Below are positions 23,978 through 33,745 of a stretch of 46,147 nt of DNA, one piece after another. The first letter of the stretch is position 1, and each line of letters begins with the position of its first letter. The position numbers were made by a program, and so were the translations under genes. The notes beneath the pieces are model-generated. The model was given only the letters and a program-made list of their open reading frames with translations, had not been told where the DNA came from and made no database searches. This DNA comes from an uncultured Dorea sp. (GTDB lineage: Bacteria > Bacillota > Clostridia > Lachnospirales > Lachnospiraceae): contig CAJTRE010000023.1 of the NCBI GenBank assembly GCA_910578495.1, positions 1-46,147 on the forward strand, in the 5' to 3' direction.

Positions 23978-25534
23978 ATGTATATGGCCAATTATTGTAA
24001 AGTCGTGATCATTGACGATGAATTTATTATGCGGCAGGGCATGAAACATATGCTGAACTGGGAAAAAGAAGGCTTTCAGATTGTAGGTGAGGCGTCTAAC
24101 GGTCAGGAGGGACTTGAGGTGATTGAAAAGACAAGCCCAAATATCGTGCTGGCGGATATTGTGATGCCGGTGCTGGACGGGATTGAGTTTTCGGAGATCT
24201 TAAAGAAACGTTTTCCGGAAGTTCAGCTTATTATATTAAGTAGTTACGATAAATTTGAATATGTAAAAGCGACGCTGTTAAACGGGGCGTCTGATTATAT
24301 TTTAAAACCTACGCTGAATCCGGAAAATCTGCTTGGAACACTTCGGAAAGTGGTGAAAAAGATTCCGGGGCTGGAGCTTGAAAAGAATGAAAAGGGTTCT
24401 GTGCAGAGTCAGATTGAGCGGTTTCTAAGTGGTTATCAAGAAAAATTAGAGGAAACATTATTTGCAGAATGTTTTCCCCATACCTTGTTCCGTCTCATGG
24501 GAATTAACTTAAAAAGTTTATGTGGCAACCATAAGGATAAGATGTCGGACGTACGGGAGAGTATCGATCAGTTTTTGGGCGCACAAAAGGAATTTGTGTA
24601 TTTTTCTGTATTTTTAGAGGAAGAAATTTTATGCTGTATTTTTAATTTCCGTATCAAGGATGAAAAGAATGTTTTGGCGCAACTGGAGGCATGTTCAGCC
24701 AAGGCGGCTCAAATGTATGGCAATGTATTTTTTGTGGTGGGAAATAGTTTTTCGGATATGCAGAATATAAGATCAGGCTACCAAAGCGAGATCAGGGACA
24801 TGGTAAATCAGCAGTTTTATTATAAAGACCGGTTTATGATTGTAAAAGAGCCGCGCCTGGAAACGGAGAAAGAGAAACGCTTTGAATTTGAGACGTATCT
24901 GGAGTTCTTAACCCATGGAAAGTTTCAAGAAGCGCTCCGTATGCTTTCGGAATATATGAACTATTTGACGGAACGTCAGACAGAGGAGTATCGGCTGAAG
25001 AACCTGACGAAAAATCTATTGTATAATTATCTGATGGAAATGGAGAAGCATGGAATTGAAAGTGAGAGATTCCGTCAGACTTATTTTCATATGCTGGATG
25101 GGGTGCGGTATTTGGAAGAATTTGAACAGGCCTTTGCTCAGATTCTTGGTGAGATTACGGAACTCCGTACGCAGAAGATTGAAGTGGAAGATGTGAAGAT
25201 TTTGGAGATCAAGCGGTATATCAAGGAACACTACCGGGAGCAGTTGGAACTGGCGGAACTGGCGGATCGCTTTGGGTTTAACTATCATTATTTGTCGTCT
25301 TACTTTAGAAGGCATACGAAAGAAGGGTTCAGCGGTTATCTGAACAAGATTCGGATTGAGAAAGCCTGCGAACTGCTGCAGCAAGGGAATTTAAGTATTT
25401 CAGAGGTCAGCGCCAGTTCTGGTTATTTGGATCACAGTTATTTTTGCAGAGTGTTTAAAAAAGTGACAGGGAACACTCCGAGCAGCTATAAGAGAAGTTT
25501 AAAAAGAGGTGCTAATGAAGAATATACATATTAA
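23978..25534 (+). CDS. AraC-type response regulator of the galactoside locus
   Basis: The 518-residue protein has a receiver domain (residues about 7-125, acidic pocket Asp13/Asp14, phosphorylatable Asp60 in LADIVMP, lysine in LKPTLN), a long middle region of unknown fold and a C-terminal AraC HTH (about 405-505: LELAELADRFGFNYHYLSSYFRRHTKEGFSGYL). This is the YesN type that pairs with YesM-type kinases and activates sugar operons. Two ATGs six bases apart are possible starts. The kinase gene overlaps its 3' end by 20 bases. Likely targets are the transporter and galactosidase genes around it. Confidence 0.95.
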   Translation: MYMANYCKVVIIDDEFIMRQGMKHMLNWEKEGFQIVGEASNGQEGLEVIEKTSPNIVLADIVMPVLDGIEFSEILKKRFPEVQLIILSSYDKFEYVKATLLNGASDYILKPTLNPENLLGTLRKVVKKIPGLELEKNEKGSVQSQIERFLSGYQEKLEETLFAECFPHTLFRLMGINLKSLCGNHKDKMSDVRESIDQFLGAQKEFVYFSVFLEEEILCCIFNFRIKDEKNVLAQLEACSAKAAQMYGNVFFVVGNSFSDMQNIRSGYQSEIRDMVNQQFYYKDRFMIVKEPRLETEKEKRFEFETYLEFLTHGKFQEALRMLSEYMNYLTERQTEEYRLKNLTKNLLYNYLMEMEKHGIESERFRQTYFHMLDGVRYLEEFEQAFAQILGEITELRTQKIEVEDVKILEIKRYIKEHYREQLELAELADRFGFNYHYLSSYFRRHTKEGFSGYLNKIRIEKACELLQQGNLSISEVSASSGYLDHSYFCRVFKKVTGNTPSSYKRSLKRGANEEYTY

Positions 25535-27302
25535 CAGTCTGTTTGTAAAGATTTTAGGTACAGTCACTGTAGGGATTATCTGTCTGTCGGTGGCGCTTAG
25601 TACCTTGAATCTGCTGATTTCAAAAGAGGTGTTTGTGGAAAGTTTTTCTGAGTCTCAGCAGAAGGCGTTCCGGCAGATCGACCAGGAGTTTTATGAGTTT
25701 TTTTCTATGATCACCAATATTGCGACGCGTGCGGACACAAGCTGGGCAGTGCGGAAATATCTGACGGAAAAAGAACAGAGCCCGGAAGAAGAGATGAAGA
25801 CCATTTATTATATGCAAAGTCATATGAAAGAGACAAGGCTGGATGAATACAGTGAGTTAAACGTGATGCTGGTGGGAAATAATGGGAAAGACTATGTCCT
25901 CAATGACTCCAGCAAAGAAGTTCCTGTAGGAGAGATTTTAGAAGGGAATGCGGCGAGGAAGGCGATGGAATTGCCGGGAAAGCTGGTCTGCGAATATGAA
26001 GAGAGCGGCTATACCAACGATCAGAAGGGAACTCCGGTGATGGTCATGGCAAGGACGTTGTCCTACGAGGAAAACCAGTGTGACGGGCTGGTTTTTATTT
26101 CGGTGAAGGAGTCGGAATTTCAGAAGATGTATGATTATTTTACATCGGATACGAATGATATTATTATTTTGAATCAGGATGTAGAAGTGGTTTCTTCTAA
26201 TGAACAGAGTTTCTTAAACGACGGCAGGAAAGAGGAATTGGAAAAGATACTTAAAGAGGTGGGAACAGAGGAAACTGCCTTAGAGAAAGTAAAAGATAAG
26301 AATCAGGCCAATGTGGAAATGTATATGACGCAGAAGATTCAAGGGACGAATTTTCGGATACTTGGGATTATCGATCCGGAATCGGCATTTTTGAAGCAGT
26401 ATGATGTCCGGAGTACGATTTTACTGACGCTTGGGATTACATGTCTGACAGCCCTTTTCGTCTTTTTGTTTATCCGGCAGCAGACGAGGCCTTTGTCGAA
26501 GCTGGCGGACAAAATGCGTCTTGTGCAGGAGGGGAATCTTAAGGAGTATGTGGAAGTGGAGGGAACGGAAGAGATTCAGGAGCTTTCCAAAACTTACAAT
26601 ACAATGCTGGAGCATATTAACCAGTATATTGAAGAGCGGATGAAGATTCAGGAGGAGAAGCGAAATGCAGAGATTCATGCGCTGCAGATGCAGATCAATC
26701 CGCACTATATTTATAATACGCTGGCGAGTATCAAGTGGCTGATCTGGCAGGGGGACGCTTCAAAATCAACGGCTGTGATCGATGCATTTATCTCTTTGCT
26801 TCGCAACACCATCAGCAATGTAGATGAATTTGTGACGGTGGAGCAGGAGGTGGAGAATCTTAGAAACTATGTTCTTATCAATCAGATTCGGTATGGAGAC
26901 GCGGTGGGTGTTGAATTTTATGTGGCTGAAAACTGCAAGGATTGTCTTGTGCCGAAATTAATTCTGCAGCCGTTTGTGGAGAATGCGTTTCTTCACGCAT
27001 TTCCAGAAGGGATGCGGGGGGAGATTTCGGTATTTATTAAAGAAGAGAAATCCTATCTGCGTTTTGATATTGTGGATGACGGAGTGGGAATGGGCGCAGA
27101 GCTTCTCTATACGCTGAGGGCGAAGAAAGATAAGAAGGGCGAGCATTTTACAGGGATTGGTATTAATAATGTGGATGACCGCATTAAGCTGATCTATGGA
27201 ATGGACTATGGGATTAATATTTCCAGTGAGAAAGAAAAGGGGACAACGATTACGATATTGTTGCCGAGGAAGGAGAAAGAGGATGGCAGTTTTGTTTCGT
27301 GA
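25515..27302 (+). CDS. YesM-type sensor histidine kinase
   Basis: The 595-residue kinase has a membrane segment near the N-terminus, a large extracellular Cache-like domain (about 35-290), a second membrane segment (ILLTLGITCLTALFVFLFI), a HAMP domain (about 320-370) and a His_kinase domain with phosphoacceptor His397 in QINPHYIYNTL. A HATPase domain follows (N box FVENAFLHAF; G boxes DDGVGMG and GIGINNVDDRI). ATG 25515 is preferred because AGAGGTG precedes it. It probably senses extracellular sugar, alone or through the binding protein. Its 3' end overlaps the alpha-galactosidase start by 20 bases. Confidence 0.95.
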   Translation: MKNIHINSLFVKILGTVTVGIICLSVALSTLNLLISKEVFVESFSESQQKAFRQIDQEFYEFFSMITNIATRADTSWAVRKYLTEKEQSPEEEMKTIYYMQSHMKETRLDEYSELNVMLVGNNGKDYVLNDSSKEVPVGEILEGNAARKAMELPGKLVCEYEESGYTNDQKGTPVMVMARTLSYEENQCDGLVFISVKESEFQKMYDYFTSDTNDIIILNQDVEVVSSNEQSFLNDGRKEELEKILKEVGTEETALEKVKDKNQANVEMYMTQKIQGTNFRILGIIDPESAFLKQYDVRSTILLTLGITCLTALFVFLFIRQQTRPLSKLADKMRLVQEGNLKEYVEVEGTEEIQELSKTYNTMLEHINQYIEERMKIQEEKRNAEIHALQMQINPHYIYNTLASIKWLIWQGDASKSTAVIDAFISLLRNTISNVDEFVTVEQEVENLRNYVLINQIRYGDAVGVEFYVAENCKDCLVPKLILQPFVENAFLHAFPEGMRGEISVFIKEEKSYLRFDIVDDGVGMGAELLYTLRAKKDKKGEHFTGIGINNVDDRIKLIYGMDYGINISSEKEKGTTITILLPRKEKEDGSFVS

Positions 27303-29499
27303 GAAAGAAAAGCTATTTGTATTAGAGACGAAGGATACCGTATATCAGATGATGATAGGAGATTATGGAGTGCTTAAGCATCTGTATTATGGGAAAAAGG
27401 TGGGAGACTGTAATTTGTCTTATTTACTTCAGATGTATGACAGAGGATTTTCCGGGCAGATTCCAGAGGCAGGAGACCGGCGAGAGTTTTCCATGGACAC
27501 ACTGCCACAAGAATATCCAACCTATGGAATTGGGGATTATCGATCAGAAGCGCTGCGTATTATAGATGGAAATGGTGGATATGGTGCAGATCTTCGCTAT
27601 CAGTCTCACCGGATTTACAGTGGGAAATACAACATTAGCGGCCTGCCGGCAATGTATGCGAAAGAGAATGAAGCAGACACTTTGGAACTTACGCTTAGAG
27701 ATCAAGTGACAGGACTTGTGGTGAAGCTGTTATATGGTATCTTTCGGGAACTGGATGTTATTACGAGAGCAGTTCGGATTGTAAATGAAGGAACTACAGA
27801 AATGACACTGGAAAAGGCGGCGTCGACATGTCTGGAATTACCGCATAGTTCCTTGGATATGATTCGATTTCATGGGAAGCATGCCATGGAGAGAGAGTGG
27901 GAGAGATTACCTGTCGGTCATGGAAATCAATCAGTAGGAAGTGTGAGAGGAACGTCCAGTCATCAGCACAATCCATTTGTGATTCTGTGTGCAAAAGAGG
28001 CCACAGAGACTTATGGAGATTGTTATGCTATGTCTTTTGTATACAGTGGGAATTTTCTGGCGGAGGCCGAGGTGGATCAGATTGGTCAGACGCGTATGCT
28101 GATGGGCATTCATCCGACGCAGTTTTCATGGAAACTGGAACCAGGCGGCGCATTTGAGACGCCGGAGGTGGTGATGAGTTATAGTGCGGAAGGATTTTCT
28201 AAGCTTTCTCATACATTTCATCAGGCTTACCGCAATCATTTGTGCAGAGGAAAATACAAACTTTCCAGCCGGCCGGTTTTGATTAACAACTGGGAAGCTA
28301 CATATTTTCAGTTTGATGAAGAAAAGTTATTACAGATTGCAAGGGAAGCCGGAAGTCTGGGTGTGGAACTATTTGTACTGGACGACGGATGGTTCGGAAA
28401 GCGGGAAGACGATACGTCGGGGCTGGGCGACTGGTATGTGAATGAATCGAAGATTAGGGGAGGGATTGGAAAACTTGCCAAGAGTTTGAATGAAATAGGT
28501 ATGAAGTTTGGAATCTGGTTTGAGCCGGAGGCAGTTTCTGAGGATAGTGATCTATACAGAGCACATCCTGACTGGTGTCTTTCTATTATGAATCGGAAAC
28601 CAAACCGGAGCCGTTATGAGCTGATTCTGGATTTGTCCAGAGAGGACGTCAGGGAATATTTATTTACATCTATGTGCAGTGTTCTGGACTCGGCAAACAT
28701 CGAATATATCAAATGGGATATGAACCGAAGTCTTAGTGATGTGTGGTCTGCCAGACTTCCAGGGAATCGTCAGGGAGAAGTATTTCACCGGTATGTACTC
28801 GGACTCTACGAACTTCTGGAGAAGCTGATTCAAAGATATCCGGACATTCTTTTTGAAGGCTGTTCCGGTGGAGGCGGAAGATTTGACGCAGGTATGCTAT
28901 ATTATACCCCTCAGATCTGGTGCAGTGATAATACGGACGCTGTCGAAAGGCTGTCCATACAGTATGGTACTTCCTTTGGCTATCCTATTAGCGCAGTAGG
29001 TTCCCATGTATCTGTCTGTCCGAATCATCAGACAAGAAGAACAACGCCGCTTCATACAAGGGGTGTTGTGGCAATGGCAGGAAGTTTTGGATATGAGCTG
29101 GATGTCAGTCAATTGAGCGAAGACGAAAAGAATGAGGTACGGCAGCAGATTCGTCTTTATAAAAAGTATCAGCCATTGATTTATAACGGAAGATATGACC
29201 GTCTGTCCAATCCGTATGAGGAAAAAGGGTATGCAGCTTGGCAGTTTACCGATGAGGAAAGAACGGAAGTGTTAGTTAATTATGTGTTGACAAGAAAGCA
29301 TGCCAATGAAAATATATATTACCTGAAATTAAGGGATTTAGAGGAGAAGGCATATTATCAGGCAGATGGAGGTGAGCATATTTATACTGGTGCGGCGCTG
29401 ATGTATGCGGGGCTTCCTATGCCGAGAGATAAGAAAGAATATGAGGCAGTTCAGATATATCTTAGACGTGTATCATTTTATGAAAATGATTCAGATTAG
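27283..29499 (+). CDS. Alpha-galactosidase, glycoside hydrolase family 36
   Basis: The start ATG at 27283 follows AAGGAG; this gives 738 residues, close to the usual 730 for clostridial GH36. The N-terminal beta-sandwich domain is followed by the catalytic barrel (NNWEATYFQFDEEKLLQIA; LDDGWFGKREDD). The nucleophile is Asp479 in KWDMNRS and the acid/base Asp549 in CSDNTDA, with the CSGGGGRFD loop between. It releases terminal alpha-galactose from raffinose-family sugars or melibiose in the cytoplasm. It overlaps the kinase gene and is last in the operon, before a terminator. Together with the GH2 enzyme this marks a mixed alpha/beta-galactoside locus. Confidence 0.96.
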   Translation: MAVLFREKEKLFVLETKDTVYQMMIGDYGVLKHLYYGKKVGDCNLSYLLQMYDRGFSGQIPEAGDRREFSMDTLPQEYPTYGIGDYRSEALRIIDGNGGYGADLRYQSHRIYSGKYNISGLPAMYAKENEADTLELTLRDQVTGLVVKLLYGIFRELDVITRAVRIVNEGTTEMTLEKAASTCLELPHSSLDMIRFHGKHAMEREWERLPVGHGNQSVGSVRGTSSHQHNPFVILCAKEATETYGDCYAMSFVYSGNFLAEAEVDQIGQTRMLMGIHPTQFSWKLEPGGAFETPEVVMSYSAEGFSKLSHTFHQAYRNHLCRGKYKLSSRPVLINNWEATYFQFDEEKLLQIAREAGSLGVELFVLDDGWFGKREDDTSGLGDWYVNESKIRGGIGKLAKSLNEIGMKFGIWFEPEAVSEDSDLYRAHPDWCLSIMNRKPNRSRYELILDLSREDVREYLFTSMCSVLDSANIEYIKWDMNRSLSDVWSARLPGNRQGEVFHRYVLGLYELLEKLIQRYPDILFEGCSGGGGRFDAGMLYYTPQIWCSDNTDAVERLSIQYGTSFGYPISAVGSHVSVCPNHQTRRTTPLHTRGVVAMAGSFGYELDVSQLSEDEKNEVRQQIRLYKKYQPLIYNGRYDRLSNPYEEKGYAAWQFTDEERTEVLVNYVLTRKHANENIYYLKLRDLEEKAYYQADGGEHIYTGAALMYAGLPMPRDKKEYEAVQIYLRRVSFYENDSD

Positions 29500-29510
29500 A
29501 ATGAGCCTGA

Positions 29511-29547
29511 AAAACGGGCCGGAATAAAATTTCCGACCCGTTTTACA
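29511..29547. terminator. Bidirectional terminator between alpha-galactosidase and chemoreceptor
   Basis: AAAACGGG...GGAA (29511-29524) pairs with TTCCG...CCCGTTTT (29531-29544) with one mismatch, six-base loop. A runs on one side and T runs on the other allow termination of the two convergent units. Confidence 0.8.
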
Positions 29548-29557
29548 TTGCTTTTTC

Positions 29558-31133
29558 TTAAAAGTCTGCAAATACCTCCATCTGTTTTTTCAGCTCTTCC
29601 ATAATTTCTCGATTTATATCCATACGTTCTGTAATATCTGCCATATCTTCAACCAAGCTCTGAGTGCTGTCCGCAACTCCGGTAATACCGGCAGCGCCTT
29701 CGTCAATCGCTTTTGTAATACTTTCAATAGAATCGGCTATTTCAATCATGGAGTTTCTAAGGCGGTCAGTCCTGCTGTTGAATGAGTCGATCATTTCCTT
29801 TACATAATCGGCATCCTTTCTGTATTGTCTTCCAGAGTGGACGAATTCTTGAAATTCCATCAAAATTGTTTCGCTCAGATAGTCTGCCATATCTTGAGAA
29901 TGCTTTGATAGATTATGTACTGCGTTTGTAACGATTTGATTAACCTCTTGGATACGGCCAGCCGTTTCGCTGCAGGAGTTTGCCAACGATTTGATTTCTG
30001 CTGCAACCACAGAAAAACCTTTTCCGGCTTCGCCGGCGCGTATAGCTTCTACGGAAGCGTTAAGGGCAATCAGATTCGTCGTTGAAGCAATTGATACGAT
30101 ATCTTTTGTCAAACTATTTACCTGCTCTACACTATTACTGTTTTCAATCGCCTCTTCAAGTACCTCCAAAATATCTGCTGTTTTCTTTTGAATTGCATCT
30201 GTGTTTGTCTGCGCCGATGACTCCATCTCATTTGCCCGCGTTTTCATCGCAGATGAATAATCTGTGATGGTACTGCATTCGTCTGCCATGTCATGTACAT
30301 CCCTTTTAATATCTGCAGCGCTCTTGTTGATGATTGTAGCATTGTTTGCTACTTTTTGAATCGCCATAGACAAGGAACCTGCAAGAGTGGAAAGACCTTT
30401 GGCGCTTTTTCCTGATGTGCGAGTGTGTTTCAGTACCTCGCCCGTCACCTTATCAAGCTTCTGTGAATTTTCCTGGAGCGTATCCACTGTGCCCTTGATT
30501 GGTGTTATTACATATTTTTTGATGATTCGGATGGCTGCAGGTACTAACACCAAACATGCCACAATAGACACAACGACAATGACCAGTGAAATTATATAAA
30601 CAAACAAAAGTTTATGTCGTGCACTGGCCGTCCTTGCACTTACAGCGGCATACAACTCCTCCGTATTGTCTGTTATGGCAGACCCAAAATGAGCAACATC
30701 ACCATTAGCATAATCATAGGCTTCCTGCGTCTTGCTGTCCGCACTTGCGCATACGAGATAGACCAAAGAATGTTTAAATGAATCATAATTTTCCAAAAGC
30801 TGCGCATAGATTGTTTCTTCCTCTTCCGTAACGTAGTTTTTATATTCTTTTAAATATGTTTCCAATGTTTTTTCTTCTTCTTTAATCTGCCTACTACAAT
30901 AATCATAGTATTATAGTCCGTCGCAACAATATGGGATAACGCCAGCTTGTGGATATTTGTAGTCGTATGCCTGATGTCTCCGATTCCACCATATAATCAT
31001 CTACAATTTTCGAAGCATTGGAGTTTACATTGTTGATGCTGAAAACTGACAATATATTTGAAATCAATGCTACAACTCCCAAAAGAATGATCGGAAGTAT
31101 CAAACGCTGTTGTATTGTAAACTTTTTTTTCAT
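29558..31133 (-). pseudogene. Methyl-accepting chemotaxis protein, frameshifted
   Basis: Reading from 31133, the first frame encodes the N-terminal membrane segment and the start of the sensory helix (MKKKFTIQQRLILPIILLGV, then SKIVDDYMVESE). The second frame (about 30960-30900) continues with NIHKLALSHIVATDYNT, and the third, from about 30890, with KEEEKTLETYLKEYKNYV to the end. Two frameshifts thus split one gene of about 520 codons. The rest is a four-helix sensory module, a second membrane segment (about 30620-30500) and an intact signalling hairpin (STTNLIALNASVEAIRAGEAG; GKGFSVVAAEIKSLA). The protein would couple to CheA/CheW. It lies 45 bases after a solute-binding protein gene, so it was probably a receptor for that protein's ligand. 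Confidence 0.85.
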
Positions 31134-31178
31134 CTTACGTAAACAAATCCTTTCAACATAGTATCTATCTTATAGTAT

Positions 31179-32411
31179 CTATCTTGCAGAAACCCCTTCT
31201 GTCATTTCATCTAACTGTTCTTGCAAATTCTGACCAGAAGGATTTCCAGCCGCCATACTTTCTGCAAATTTTGAGACAGGATCCCAAAAATTTCCGCCTA
31301 CCCGCTGAAGCTGAGAAAACTCAGACTGCTCTAAAAGTGCGGTGATTGCCAGCGATTTCTTGATTTCTTCAGAATCTGCAACTTTGATATTTGACGGACC
31401 CTGTCCGCGCATTTCGAAACGAAGCCGCTGGTTCTCTTCATTAGTAATCCATTCGGCAAGCCTTGCGGCCCATTTGCGGTGTTCAGAATAAGCATTTACA
31501 CCAATTAATTTACAGCCGGAAAAGGAAGCCATCTGTATCTGTCTTTCATTACAACTGTAAGTCGGCAGCTTAATGGCTCCCATATTTTTCCCCCAAGCTT
31601 CCTTTAACGCAACAGAATTCCAAACACCGCTGACACCGGCAATCACTAAGTCGTCTTTTACTCCCTTAAGAAACTCTTCGTCTGTACGGCTGGAAAAACC
31701 TGGACTTTCAGCGATTCGAAGCATTGCGCGCGCTACGTCTATACCCTGGATTTCCCCATCTGTCTGATTCCAAGTGCAGAAATTCGTAATTCCGTCATCG
31801 TTAAGCCCGACTTGAAGCCCTGTATTACCAAAAAAAGAATAGACATACCATGCTGAGGACCAATCCATGACAAATAATTTGCCGTTCGCGGCCGCAGCTT
31901 TTAATATACCGTCCATCGTCTTGGCTTGTTTCTCTGTAATATATTGCTTGTTATAATATAAGAAATATCCGTTATCTGCCGTTAGTGGATACGCGTATAA
32001 CTGATTGTTTACTGTGGCTGCCTCTACTGTATTTGAAAGATTTCTATCTCTGATTTCATTCGCATTTTCAATTGGATCCAATGCTCCGGCAGCCGCCAGT
32101 GCATTTAACTGATCGTCCGCAAATGTAAATACATCCGCCCCTTCTTCCAGGCCCCCGAGCAATACGTCTTTGCACTGAGCTTCTCCCTGTACCTCAAATG
32201 AAATCTGAAAATCTGCCTCTCCCTGATAGTTTGTCTGAAAGTCCTGAATAATCTGGTTCATCAGTTCCGTATCTTCCTCGGCTCCCCAAACAACCAATTC
32301 AACTTTAGGAGGGCTGGTGTCTTCCAAGTCCGTTTTTTTCGTTAAGTTGCATCCCGTAAGTGCTGCAGTACATAAAATTCCTAAAAATATTCTGCAAACT
32401 CTTTTTCTCAT
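31179..32411 (-). CDS. Solitary ABC-type sugar-binding lipoprotein
   Basis: Start ATG 32411 is preferred over a GTG at 32420, which overlaps AAGGAT. The 410-residue protein has lipobox LTGC with Cys21, then the family 1 solute-binding fold (VELVVWGAEEDTELMNQIIQDF; later RLAEWITNEENQRLRFEMRGQGP). There are no permease genes beside it; instead the chemoreceptor pseudogene follows in the same direction. That suggests a role as ligand-binding partner of the receptor or of a distant transporter. Its own promoter is visible at 32451-32479. The ligand is presumably a sugar, by family. Confidence 0.88.
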   Translation of the reverse strand: MRKRVCRIFLGILCTAALTGCNLTKKTDLEDTSPPKVELVVWGAEEDTELMNQIIQDFQTNYQGEADFQISFEVQGEAQCKDVLLGGLEEGADVFTFADDQLNALAAAGALDPIENANEIRDRNLSNTVEAATVNNQLYAYPLTADNGYFLYYNKQYITEKQAKTMDGILKAAAANGKLFVMDWSSAWYVYSFFGNTGLQVGLNDDGITNFCTWNQTDGEIQGIDVARAMLRIAESPGFSSRTDEEFLKGVKDDLVIAGVSGVWNSVALKEAWGKNMGAIKLPTYSCNERQIQMASFSGCKLIGVNAYSEHRKWAARLAEWITNEENQRLRFEMRGQGPSNIKVADSEEIKKSLAITALLEQSEFSQLQRVGGNFWDPVSKFAESMAAGNPSGQNLQEQLDEMTEGVSAR

Positions 32412-32450
32412 GTGTATCACATCCTTAAATATTCTCGTTTTTCTGCACTT

Positions 32451-32479
32451 ATTATATCATTGATATGGGCTGTTTACAA
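32451..32479 (-). promoter_or_regulatory. Promoter of the solute-binding protein/chemoreceptor unit
   Basis: On the minus strand TTGTAA (32479-32474) and perfect TATAAT (32456-32451) are separated by 17 bases, 40 bases ahead of the start codon. Confidence 0.65.
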
Positions 32480-32578
32480 TATTATACTCATAAAGGGTAT
32501 AGGTTTCTGCTTTTGTTTTTTTGCTAATTATGTTAAACTATATTTAGTTCATATCGGTTTGTGAAAGGAGAAATCAAC

Positions 32579-33226
32579 ATGGATGCAAGATTAGAGGATT
32601 TAAGGTCGGTCAAGAATCCGAAAGCACGTATTAAAATTATGAAAGGACATTTCGCTACAAGCAATTCACATCTGAATACGTATATTGATATGTCTACGGT
32701 AAAGACACGACACAATAATGCCAGAGAAGCAGCGAGAGAACTGGCGAACGAGTATATTAACAATACTTATGTAAATACCATTGTATGTCTGGACGAAACA
32801 GAAGTGATCGGAACATTTATGGCAGAGCATTTGTCTAATTCTACGCCGATGTCTTTAAGCGCAGAGAACAATATTTCTGTTATGACACCGGAATATAATA
32901 TGCTTGGTCAGATTATGTTCCGCGACAACAAGCAGCGTATGGTGAAAGACCAGCAGGTACTTGTACTGGCGGCTTCTGTGACGACCGGAAAGACAATAAA
33001 AAGAGCGATTAATTCTATTTTGTATTACGGGGGAACGGTGTGCGGAATCTGTTCGATTTTCAGTGCGGTAAATAAAGTGGCAGGAATGGAAATCAAGACG
33101 ATTTTTACAAGCAGAGATGTGCCCGATTATCGTGCCTATGATGTGTCGAACTGTCCAATGTGCCAGGCAGGAGAGCGGGTAGAAGCACTGGTAAATAGTT
33201 TTGGATATTCTAAATTAGAAGAATAG
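32579..33226 (+). CDS. Phosphoribosyltransferase-like protein with altered PRPP loop
   Basis: The 215-residue protein has a type I PRTase fold, often annotated as orotate phosphoribosyltransferase in Clostridia. The strand-loop VLVLAASVTTGKTIKRAI at about 130-147 is where enzymes have two acidic residues before the TTGxT loop (pattern VLVVDDVxTTGGT). Here they are replaced by two alanines. The C-terminus has a CPMC cysteine pair (SNCPMCQAGERVEAL), unusual for pyrE. Start ATG 32579 follows AAAGGAG at eight bases. It stands alone, convergent with rpsT across a shared terminator, and not in a pyrimidine operon. A regulatory or salvage role is possible; catalysis is uncertain. Confidence 0.75.
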   Translation: MDARLEDLRSVKNPKARIKIMKGHFATSNSHLNTYIDMSTVKTRHNNAREAARELANEYINNTYVNTIVCLDETEVIGTFMAEHLSNSTPMSLSAENNISVMTPEYNMLGQIMFRDNKQRMVKDQQVLVLAASVTTGKTIKRAINSILYYGGTVCGICSIFSAVNKVAGMEIKTIFTSRDVPDYRAYDVSNCPMCQAGERVEALVNSFGYSKLEE

Positions 33227-33233
33227 GATAAAT

Positions 33234-33267
33234 AAAAAACAGCCACATGACGGTATGGCTGTTTTTT
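33234..33267. terminator. Shared bidirectional terminator between the PRTase-like gene and rpsT
   Basis: AAAAAACAGCCA (33234-33245) and TGGCTGTTTTTT (33256-33267) form a perfect 12-pair stem with A and T runs on both sides, suited to both convergent genes. Confidence 0.88.
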
Positions 33268-33282
33268 ATGTCTTTTTTATGA

Positions 33283-33546
33283 TTAAGCAATTCCGTTTAC
33301 AGCTTTTGCAAGACGGGAAATCTTTCTAGAGCATGTGTTTTTGTGGTAAACACCTTTGCTTCCAGCTTTGTTAATTTCAACTGTAGCCTCTTTTAAAGCT
33401 GCTTTAGCTGCCTCTGCGTCGCTGTTAGCAACAGCAGTCTCAACTTTTTTTACATAAGTTTTCACTTTAGATTTGATTGCTTTGTTTCTAGCTGCTTTTG
33501 TTTCGTTTACTAAGATTCTTTTCTTTGCAGATTTGATATTAGCCAA
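33283..33546 (-). CDS. rpsT: Ribosomal protein S20
   Basis: The 87-residue basic protein matches S20, a 16S rRNA 5'-domain binder (ANIKSAKKRILVNETKAARNKAIKSKVKTY at the start; RKISRLAKAVN at the end). Family members begin MANIKSAKKR, so the TTG at 33546 is the likely start, with GGAGG eight bases ahead; a GTG at 33555 is in frame but overlaps that site. A TTG start is a common way to limit S20 expression (in E. coli the start is UUG, an established case of autocontrol). Single gene, with its own promoter and leader hairpin. Confidence 0.96.
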   Translation of the reverse strand: MANIKSAKKRILVNETKAARNKAIKSKVKTYVKKVETAVANSDAEAAKAALKEATVEINKAGSKGVYHKNTCSRKISRLAKAVNGIA

Positions 33547-33596
33547 CTTGTCCACCTCCGATTCTTATATTTCGACTTTATGATTTATCGATTCCA

Positions 33597-33671
33597 GTTC
33601 GTTAGAGCCGGACACGGACGTTCTAACGAAACATACGAATTCATTTTAGACCGCAAAATAGGTTCTGTCAA
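33597..33671 (-). promoter_or_regulatory. rpsT promoter and leader hairpin
   Basis: On the minus strand TTGACA (33671-33666) and TAAAAT (33648-33643) are 17 bases apart. In the leader, TTCGTTAGA (33630-33622) pairs with TCTAACGAA (33606-33598), with CCG/CGG pairing inside. The hairpin may serve autogenous control or mRNA stability. Confidence 0.7.
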
Positions 33672-33745
33672 TACATATTTATCAAAATATTGTAAAAAAT
33701 AGTAACAGTTCAGCCATATATGAAAATTTCAGGGGGTATTGACGA

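Noticed and set aside
27794..28157. Frames on both strands within the GH36 gene
   Set aside because: They overlap a complete enzyme with both catalytic residues; no independent evidence.
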